In this document: positions 1 through 4,683 of the stretch, one piece after another | Layout of the letters: the number at the start of each line of letters is the position of its first letter | How positions within the stretch are numbered: position 1 is the first letter of the stretch | Assembly: GCA_903871435.1 (NCBI GenBank) | Contig: CAIQGU010000271.1 | Span: forward strand, 1 to 6,113 | Direction: 5' to 3' | DNA from: an uncultured Burkholderiales bacterium | Lineage (GTDB): Bacteria > Pseudomonadota > Gammaproteobacteria > Burkholderiales > Burkholderiaceae_F | DNA length: 6,113 nucleotides | Notes under the pieces: model-generated | Told to the model about the DNA's origin: nothing | Databases searched by the model: none | What the model saw: only the letters and a program-made list of their open reading frames with translations | Program-made: the position numbers and the translations under genes

Positions 1-215
1 CCGCCTTTGCCTGCCTTGGTCGCCTTGCTTGCTTTCTTGGCCTTGGTGGGCGCAACCTTGCCGGCTTTGACCTTTTTTGGCGCTACCGTGGTTGATTTTT
101 TCGCTGCTGTCTTTACCCCCACGGCTTTTTTCGCGATGGATTTTTTGGCGGTGGGTTTCTTCGCCGCGGCCTTCTTCGCTGCGGTTTTCTTGCTTGCGGT
201 CTTTTTCGTGGCCAT
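1..215 (-). CDS. Histone H1-like DNA-binding protein (partial, C-terminus off window)
   Basis: Only the first 71 codons are present; the gene runs off the left edge. The visible protein starts MATKKTASKKTAAKKAAAKK and is built almost entirely of Lys, Ala, Thr, Ser, Val and Gly, with repeated AAKK/KTAAK units and no hydrophobic core. This composition is that of the bacterial H1-like proteins known in Bordetella and relatives, which resemble the tail of eukaryotic histone H1. The expected role is non-specific binding and compaction of DNA in the nucleoid. The ATG at 213-215 was chosen because MATKK is the usual start of such proteins; the codons just upstream are Pro/Phe/Asn and do not fit. No convincing Shine-Dalgarno sequence precedes it. 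It lies 97 bp downstream of the membrane/spermidine synthase-like gene on the same strand, so read-through is possible. The alternative is a Lys/Ala-rich tail of another protein, but the clean ATG argues against that. Confidence 0.85.
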   Translation of the reverse strand, partial: MATKKTASKKTAAKKAAAKKPTAKKSIAKKAVGVKTAAKKSTTVAPKKVKAGKVAPTKAKKASKATKAGKG

Positions 216-312
216 TGGCGGGAACGGTGGGTTCAAGGGGTTTGGAGCAGCCGGTGTGATCCGGCCGCATGGCCCAAGTATCGCAGAAGTGGGCAGCGCT
301 GCAGCGCGTTGT
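216..312 (-). promoter_or_regulatory. Leader/intergenic region upstream of the H1-like gene
   Basis: This 97-bp gap separates the stop of the membrane/spermidine synthase-like gene from the H1-like ATG. On the minus strand, GATACT (277-282 on the plus strand as AGTATC) matches the sigma-70 -10 consensus at 4 of 6 positions, but no good -35 sits 16-18 bp upstream of it. Two overlapping perfect palindromes, GCAGCGCTGC (293-302) and GCGCTGCAGCGC (296-307), lie just after the upstream stop codon. A short inverted repeat, GCCGG at 250-254 and CCGGC at 261-265, would give a 5-bp stem in the leader of the H1-like mRNA. None of these is decisive, and no U-tract terminator is present. Confidence 0.25.
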
Positions 313-2418
313 TCAGTCGCGTGAAAACAGCCGCTGTATGGCCCGCGCGGGCGAGGTCTTCATCACGCGCAGCAGGTTGTTGTAGCCGTCGGTCCAGACG
401 CCAACGTCCGCTTGTTCGCGCAGCGCCTCGCTGCGCTGGCCGATAGGGCCGTCGGCCAGTGTCTGCGGATTGCGGGCGATAAGTACCCACTCGCTGCTGC
501 TGGCCTTTGAGGCGTTGTCGTCAATCTCGTCGTCGATGAGCCGCGCGCTCAGCCCCGCCGCCGCCACGATATTGGCCAGCACCGGCTGCAGGTCGAGAAA
601 CCGGTTCGAGATATGCACGGCCACGATGCCGTCGTCGGCCAGATGGCGCACATAAAGCTCGATGGCCTCGCGGGTCAGCAGATGCACCGGGATGGAATCG
701 CTGGAGAAGGCGTCAACCGCAAGAACATCGAAAGCCTGCGGATGGCCGCTGCTCAGCTCCCGGTCCAGGGACAGGCGCGCATCGCCCAGCGCCACCTCGA
801 CGCGCGCGGGCGTCGATTCGAGGTAGGTGAAACGGCCGTTGGCCAGCGCCACCACGTCGCGGTCGAGCTCATAGAAGCGCACGTTGTCGCCCGCGCGCCC
901 GTAGGCGGCCAGCGTGCCCACGCCCAGGCCAATGACACCGATATGCACCGCAGGCTTGTGGTCCTGCGCGCGGGTTATGGCCAGTCCCACGCCCGAGGTG
1001 CGCGTGTAATACGAGCCTGGCTGGTTGCGGTCGGCACCGCTCATCGCCTGTTCGCCGTGCAGGATTACGCCGTGCAGCAGGCGCCGCACCCGCACGCCCT
1101 CGTCGTCGATCTCTCGTACCCGCAGCGTGCCGTAGAAATTGCGCTGCATCACGATGAGGTCGTGGTCGAGGAAGCTTACGTAGCTCCAGTCTTCCCAGGC
1201 GATGCCGGCGCAGGCCAACACGGCGGCCGTAACCAGGCCAACCGACCATGCGCGCGCCATGCCGGGCCGGCGCAGCGCGGCCAGGAAGGCGGCAATGGCC
1301 ACGAAGGCCAGTGCCAGTGGCAGTTCGTACAGGGAGTTGAAGATGCGCGGCGCCACCAGGCCCACGAAAACACCGCCCAGCGCGCCGCCCACCGAAATCA
1401 TCAGGTAGTAGCGCGTCAGCTCGGTGCTTGCCGGCTTGCGCGCAGCCAGCTCGCCATGGCAGAAGACGCAGGTGGCCAGCAGTCCCAGGCAATAGAGCGG
1501 TACGGCGAGGCTGACGTCCAGCACGCCGCTGGAGATCGACAGGCCTGCCGCCATCAACAACGCTGCCGCCAGGGCCAGCGGCATGCCCCACCGCGGGCTG
1601 TACCAGCCGCGTCCGCCCCGCCCTTCGAAGACCACGATAAAGCTGAACAGGTAGATCGCCAGGGGCAGCACCCACAGGAAGGGCGCTGAAGCCACGTTCT
1701 GCTGCAACTGGTTGGTGGTGGCCAGCAGCAGCACGACGCCCAGCGCCGATAGTCCCAGCCAGATGGCTGGCGTGCCGGCCAGGGGACTATCGGCCGTGGT
1801 TGCTGCCTCGGTCTGCGCTGGCGCCACTCCCGACGGGGCGCCGTCGCGGCATCGCCAGGCGATCCAGGAGCAACCGGCGACGAACAGCAGGTAAACCGCC
1901 GACCAGGTCATGGCCTGGCCGCGCGAACCCAGCAGCGGCTCGACGAGAAAGGGGAAGGCCACCAGGCCCAGCAAGGAGCCGAAATTGGACAGCGCGAACA
2001 TCCGGTACACCGCGCGCGCCGGAAAGCGGGGTGCCATCCAGGACTGGAGCAGCGGCCCGGTGGAAGACAGCAGGAAGTACGGCAGGCCGATGGTCGCCAG
2101 CAGTACGAGCAGGATGGCCAGCGCCGCATCCTGCCCTCCCACCGGCTTGAGGGCCGCGCTGGGAATGATGGGCAGCACGGCGAGGCTCAGGACCAGCAGT
2201 GCCGCATGGACCTGGAACTGGCGGCGCGGCGTCAGCCGGCGGGTCGTGAAATGGGCATAGGCATAGCCGGCGAGCAGGGTCGACTGGAAGAACACCATGC
2301 ACACGGACCAGACCCCGGCGCTGCCGCCGAACCAGGGCAGGATCTGCTTGGCGATGATGGGTTGGACCAGGAACAGCAGCAGGGCGGACAGCGCGATGGT
2401 CGCGGCAAAGAGGGGCAT
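313..2418 (-). CDS. Fused MFS-like membrane protein / spermidine synthase-like domain
   Basis: A 701-residue protein. Residues 1-410 hold about 13 hydrophobic segments (roughly 1-28, 36-56, 69-86, 97-120, 145-164, 172-189, 221-240, 247-265, 277-296, 299-321, 338-360, 365-381, 391-408), so it is an integral inner-membrane protein. Residues 415-690 form a spermidine-synthase-like Rossmann domain: glycine-rich SAM loop GLGVGT (497-502), an acidic strand end in YELDRD (E517), GDARLSL (D546) and the active-site-loop equivalent VDAFSSDSIP (568-577). WTDGYNNLL near the C-terminus (675-683) is also typical of this fused class. In true spermidine synthases the substrate-side motifs are LDG and YHE; here the aligned segments read LLHGVILHGEQ (447-457) and YYTRTSG, so ordinary putrescine aminopropyl transfer is doubtful. 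The real substrate is unknown. The ATG at 2416-2418 was chosen because MPLFAATIALSALLLFLVQP begins the first membrane segment as in relatives; upstream in-frame sequence is antisense to the neighbour and not protein-like. No clear Shine-Dalgarno sequence. It is divergent from the HDOD gene. Confidence 0.88.
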   Translation of the reverse strand: MPLFAATIALSALLLFLVQPIIAKQILPWFGGSAGVWSVCMVFFQSTLLAGYAYAHFTTRRLTPRRQFQVHAALLVLSLAVLPIIPSAALKPVGGQDAALAILLVLLATIGLPYFLLSSTGPLLQSWMAPRFPARAVYRMFALSNFGSLLGLVAFPFLVEPLLGSRGQAMTWSAVYLLFVAGCSWIAWRCRDGAPSGVAPAQTEAATTADSPLAGTPAIWLGLSALGVVLLLATTNQLQQNVASAPFLWVLPLAIYLFSFIVVFEGRGGRGWYSPRWGMPLALAAALLMAAGLSISSGVLDVSLAVPLYCLGLLATCVFCHGELAARKPASTELTRYYLMISVGGALGGVFVGLVAPRIFNSLYELPLALAFVAIAAFLAALRRPGMARAWSVGLVTAAVLACAGIAWEDWSYVSFLDHDLIVMQRNFYGTLRVREIDDEGVRVRRLLHGVILHGEQAMSGADRNQPGSYYTRTSGVGLAITRAQDHKPAVHIGVIGLGVGTLAAYGRAGDNVRFYELDRDVVALANGRFTYLESTPARVEVALGDARLSLDRELSSGHPQAFDVLAVDAFSSDSIPVHLLTREAIELYVRHLADDGIVAVHISNRFLDLQPVLANIVAAAGLSARLIDDEIDDNASKASSSEWVLIARNPQTLADGPIGQRSEALREQADVGVWTDGYNNLLRVMKTSPARAIQRLFSRD

Positions 2419-2553
2419 GGGTGGGGGTGGGCGCGCGGTGACCGGATGGCCCCGCAATGCGTCTGTGGAAAGGCTAAGTTGCGCGGATTCTCGCACGCGA
2501 CATCGCGATGAATGGCGGGCGGACACCCTGTTTCTCCGCTTACCCCGCAAACG

Positions 2554-2574
2554 TCGGAACCTTAAGATCGGAAC
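2554..2574. repeat. Direct repeat TCGGAAC flanking CTTAAG
   Basis: TCGGAAC occurs at 2554-2560 and again at 2568-2574, giving a 14-bp start-to-start spacing. The 7-bp spacer contains the palindrome CTTAAG (2561-2566). The repeat sits in the divergent intergenic region, about 25 bp upstream of the plus-strand candidate -35 and about 135 bp upstream of the membrane protein start. This arrangement suits a regulator that binds repeated half-sites, but no known operator consensus is recognised and chance is possible for a 7-mer pair. Confidence 0.4.
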
Positions 2575-2575
2575 T

Positions 2576-2617
2576 ACCACTGCCGACTCGCCCGGCGGTT
2601 GCCGCGCGGGCAGTGGT
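2576..2617. repeat. Inverted repeat, 9-bp arms, overlapping candidate promoter
   Basis: ACCACTGCC (2576-2584) is the exact reverse complement of GGCAGTGGT (2609-2617), with 24 bp between the arms. A competing inner pair, GCCCG (2590-2594) and CGGGC (2607-2611), lies inside. The right arm falls between the candidate -35 (2599-2604) and -10 (2622-2627), and the left arm lies upstream of the -35. This geometry fits an operator for a dimeric regulator, or a stem-loop if transcription begins further upstream. The repeat is seen directly; the regulatory role is inference. Confidence 0.45.
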
Positions 2618-2627
2618 CGCCTAGTCT
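2599..2627 (+). promoter_or_regulatory. Weak candidate sigma-70 promoter for the HDOD gene
   Basis: TTGCCG (2599-2604) matches the -35 consensus at 4 of 6 positions and TAGTCT (2622-2627) matches the -10 at 3 of 6, with an ideal 17-bp spacer. The start of transcription would fall near 2634, about 50 nt before the chosen TTG start codon. The -10 is poor, so this is only the best candidate visible, not a firm call. Confidence 0.3.
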
Positions 2628-2676
2628 GCCTTGTGCCATGCGATTGGTTCCGGGCCGGCTGGGGAAAATGCCGCCT

Positions 2677-2680
2677 GGAG
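2677..2680 (+). promoter_or_regulatory. Shine-Dalgarno GGAG deciding the TTG start of the HDOD gene
   Basis: GGAG at 2677-2680 is followed by six bases and then TTG at 2687-2689, a normal spacing. The upstream in-frame alternative, GTG at 2633, has no comparable purine-rich site in front of it. This is the main reason for choosing the rare TTG start. Confidence 0.5.
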
Positions 2681-2686
2681 CCCGTT

Positions 2687-3922
2687 TTGTTCGACCTGCC
2701 GCCCCGATCGACCGATGACCAAGCTGGCGATGACGCGACACCGGAACCGGTGACGCTCGATACGCTCGCTCTGCGTTGGCAGGTTATCGTAGGGCGTGAC
2801 AGGCGCCCGAGCGGCGTCAGGCTCGAATTGCGCGATCGCAGTACGGTACGGCGCGTCCCGCTGAGCGCCTTGCTCGAGAGCATCGTGCGCGGTTTCGTCC
2901 CCGAGGACTCCCTGCCGTTCCCGCACGGTCTCGTTCTCCTGGCGCCGCTCGACACCGCCGTTGATGCGGCCATGGCCCGCTGGACGGCGCCGCGCAACGT
3001 CCTGCTGGAAATACCGGCGGCTGCGCTCGAGGACGAAGCGCGCGTGCGCATATTGTTCGACTCGCGGCAGAAGGGCATCCGCCAGGCCCTGCGGCTGTCC
3101 GATACCCGTGTCCCCAAGGAACGACTGCCCTTCTTCCAGTACCTGGTGGGACCGGCGGCGCTCGCGCCCCAGGCGGGCATTCCGGTGCTGGCCCTGGACG
3201 CGGGCGACCTTGCCCGGGCCGATGCTGCGCTTGCCGCCGGCGTGCACGGTGTCGTGGGTTGGCCGGTAGGCGACCCCGTGGAAGACAAGGCCCGCGATCT
3301 CTCGCCATCGCAACGCGCTATTTTTGAACTGGTTCGTCTCATACAGGGTGATGCCGAGATTCGCGCGCTGGAAAAGGTGTTCGAGGCCGAACCCCTGCTG
3401 GCCTACATGCTGCTGACGCTGGCCAACAGTGTCGCCTTTCGGCGTGGCGCACCCACGGCTTCGCTGCGCCATGCGGTGCTGTCTATCGGCTACCAGCGGC
3501 TCATCAAATGGCTGGTGCTCATACTGGCGATTTCGAGCAAGGGTGGCCGCATAGCGCCGCTGATTTTCACGACACTGGTCCGTGGCTACTGCATGGAGAA
3601 CCTGTTGCTGGCCACCGGCCGTCCCCGTGCTGATGCCGACGAAGCGTTCATCGTCGGCGCGTTTTCGCTGCTGGACAAGATCACCGGCCAGCCCTTGGCG
3701 GATCTGCTGGGCGAGGTTGGACTCCCCGACGGCGTGGTAGACGCGCTGCTTAAGCGGGAGGGACCGTACGCATCGTTCCTGGATGCGGTGCTGGGTCTGG
3801 AGGCGGACGGCGCGCAGCGGGACGATGCTGTCTATGGTTCCTGCCCGGCCGATCCGGATGCGATCAACCGGTCGCTATTGCAGGCTATTTCCGCGGCCGA
3901 CGCCATGCTGGCCCTGATTTAA
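2687..3922 (+). CDS. HDOD domain protein with degenerate EAL-like N-terminal domain
   Basis: A 411-residue protein if started at TTG 2687. After an acidic, Pro-rich leader (1-25), residues 27-197 look like the EAL-like half of the YuxH-type EAL-HDOD family: WQVIVGRDRR near the start, NVLLEIPAAAL (104-114) at a core strand, and GIPVLALDAGDL...GVHGVVGWPVGDP (164-197) where active enzymes have their last barrel strands. The EAL signature and the usual metal and catalytic acidic residues are not recognisable, so c-di-GMP hydrolysis is unlikely. Residues 205-330 are the HDOD domain, with EPLL (235-238), LANS (245-248) and the AVLSIGYQRL helix (263-272); the tail with FIVGAFSLLDKITGQPLADL is typical of this two-domain family. 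HDOD proteins are non-enzymatic, cytoplasmic signalling or scaffold proteins. There is no obvious ATG start: the frame is open far upstream into the divergent gene. GTG 2633 is the other candidate start. The gene converges on the XRE gene and overlaps it by 4 bp. Confidence 0.82.
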   Translation: MFDLPPRSTDDQAGDDATPEPVTLDTLALRWQVIVGRDRRPSGVRLELRDRSTVRRVPLSALLESIVRGFVPEDSLPFPHGLVLLAPLDTAVDAAMARWTAPRNVLLEIPAAALEDEARVRILFDSRQKGIRQALRLSDTRVPKERLPFFQYLVGPAALAPQAGIPVLALDAGDLARADAALAAGVHGVVGWPVGDPVEDKARDLSPSQRAIFELVRLIQGDAEIRALEKVFEAEPLLAYMLLTLANSVAFRRGAPTASLRHAVLSIGYQRLIKWLVLILAISSKGGRIAPLIFTTLVRGYCMENLLLATGRPRADADEAFIVGAFSLLDKITGQPLADLLGEVGLPDGVVDALLKREGPYASFLDAVLGLEADGAQRDDAVYGSCPADPDAINRSLLQAISAADAMLALI

Positions 3923-4608
3923 GTTCCGCCATTCACATCACTCGCTTGCGCCCTTGCGCGCCGGCGTGGTGGGCGCGACGGCGGAAACTGCGCGGGTGCG
4001 CTCAGGCAACCGCTGGAGCGCTCTTCCCAGAGTTGCTCCAGGCAGACGCGATCCGGAGGCAGCGTCAGCAGCGGTTGCAGGTCCATTGCCGCGCAGACCC
4101 GTGACAGCGTGCCCACCAACCCGCGACCCGCCTCCAGCGACACCACGGCGTCCAGACCTACGCCTGCCCGCTGCGCCAGCGCGCGGCGGCTCCACCCAAG
4201 GGCGAGCCGCCTGCTGCGCAGATTGCCCGCTTGGTTACCCGTAATGTCGGTGGCGTAAGCGCGGCCGGGTGTCGCGCCCGCCATCCCGGCGGCAGGGCCT
4301 GCTCGGGCTGCCAACACCAAGCCCATGCGCAGGCTGCGCAACAGTTTCCCCCAGGTTTGCAGGCGTATCGCCATGGGTTGCTCCAGGGCCCGACGCACGT
4401 TCTTGTAGCCCACGCCGCTATCGAGGCTCAGTCGATAGGCAACGGGCGGCTGCAGGCGCCGCAATTGGGCCGACAGTTCTTCGAAGGTGAATGCTGTTTT
4501 CGGGCAGCCAAGCGGATTGACGCCGCTGGCAAGCGGCCGTGGGTGCGTCGGGAGAGCGCGATGGGCGATGAGGCTGGGCATGGCGCCACGATGGCCGCCC
4601 ACCTCCAC
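3919..4608 (-). CDS. XRE-type regulator with two helix-turn-helix regions
   Basis: A 229-residue protein if started at GTG 4608. Residues 130-183 form a canonical XRE/Cro-type helix-turn-helix: LRSRRLALGWSRRALAQRAG, then VGLDAVVSLEAGRGLVGTLSRV as the recognition and following helices. Residues 42-100 (ELSAQLRRLQ, YRLSLDSGVGYKNVRRALEQ, TWGKLLRSLRMGLVLA) look like a second, more diverged HTH domain of similar layout, joined by an Ala/Gly-rich linker (101-129). The tail is Pro/Arg-rich (209-220). The expected role is DNA binding; the target is unknown. The start is uncertain: GTG 4608, GTG 4602 and ATG 4581 (MPSLIAHRALP) are all in frame. GGAGG at 4602-4606 is too close to the GTGs and too far from the ATG to decide. 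The gene lies 75 bp downstream of topB on the same strand, but a strong hairpin separates them. Its stop codon overlaps that of the convergent HDOD gene. Confidence 0.78.
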   Translation of the reverse strand: MEVGGHRGAMPSLIAHRALPTHPRPLASGVNPLGCPKTAFTFEELSAQLRRLQPPVAYRLSLDSGVGYKNVRRALEQPMAIRLQTWGKLLRSLRMGLVLAARAGPAAGMAGATPGRAYATDITGNQAGNLRSRRLALGWSRRALAQRAGVGLDAVVSLEAGRGLVGTLSRVCAAMDLQPLLTLPPDRVCLEQLWEERSSGCLSAPAQFPPSRPPRRRARAQASDVNGGT

Positions 4609-4626
4609 TGGGTCAAGACGATTGCC

Positions 4627-4634
4627 GAATATTC
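4627..4634. promoter_or_regulatory. AT-rich palindrome GAATATTC upstream of the XRE gene
   Basis: GAATATTC is a perfect 8-bp palindrome and the only AT-rich spot in the 75-bp gap between topB and the XRE gene. It lies 18-25 bp upstream of the GTG at 4608, where a -10 element or an operator could sit. No good -35 is visible at the right distance, because the terminator-like hairpin occupies that space. An autoregulatory site is possible but is only inference. Confidence 0.25.
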
Positions 4635-4643
4635 ACCAACTGC

Positions 4644-4677
4644 CCGGTGGCCATGGAGTCGCGCCCATGGCCACCGG
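4644..4677 (-). terminator. Perfect 13-bp hairpin after topB, terminator-like but without U-tract
   Basis: CCGGTGGCCATGG (4644-4656) and CCATGGCCACCGG (4665-4677) are exact reverse complements with an 8-nt loop. Read on the minus strand, the stem begins 6 nt after the topB stop codon, the usual place for an intrinsic terminator. The sequence after the stem (GCAGTTGG) has no run of T, so it may stop polymerase poorly, act with another factor, or protect the 3' end of the topB mRNA. It separates topB from the XRE gene. Confidence 0.6.
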
Positions 4678-4683
4678 ACGGGA

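Larger units (their letters stand above)
2419..2686. promoter_or_regulatory. Divergent intergenic region between membrane protein and HDOD genes
   Basis: This 268-bp region separates two divergently transcribed genes and should hold both promoters. It is less GC-rich around 2540-2580. It contains a 7-bp direct repeat, a 9-bp inverted repeat and a weak plus-strand promoter candidate, each listed separately, as well as the palindrome CATCGCGATG at 2501-2510. I could not pick a credible minus-strand promoter for the membrane protein gene. Long open frames cross the region from both sides, but their translations (Arg/Ser/Gly-rich, without motifs) do not look like protein. Confidence 0.6.

Noticed and set aside
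293..307. Palindromes GCAGCGCTGC/GCGCTGCAGCGC as a terminator for the membrane protein gene
   Set aside because: There is almost no loop and no T run follows, so an intrinsic terminator is not supported.
7..324. Plus-strand frame with Phe/Ala-rich, membrane-like sequence
   Set aside because: It is the reverse complement of the Lys/Ala codons of the H1-like gene (AAG/AAA read as CTT/TTT), so the hydrophobicity is an artefact.
613..1689. 358-codon open frame on the plus strand inside the membrane protein gene
   Set aside because: It is His/Gln/Arg-rich without a recognisable domain and lies opposite a well-supported gene; this is typical of shadow frames in GC-rich DNA.
2297..2686. Upstream in-frame extension of the HDOD gene from an ATG at 2297
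   Set aside because: It would overlap the 5' end of the divergent membrane protein gene; the residues are not family-like, and a good Shine-Dalgarno sequence favours TTG 2687.
2638..2718. 26-codon leader frame starting ATG 2638 and overlapping the HDOD start
   Set aside because: It has no Shine-Dalgarno sequence and an unremarkable Pro/Arg-rich peptide; an upstream regulatory ORF cannot be excluded but nothing supports it.
2419..3342. Upstream in-frame extension of the membrane protein gene by 308 codons
   Set aside because: It is antisense to the HDOD gene, Arg/Ser-rich and without motifs, and the real protein begins with a normal first membrane segment at 2418.
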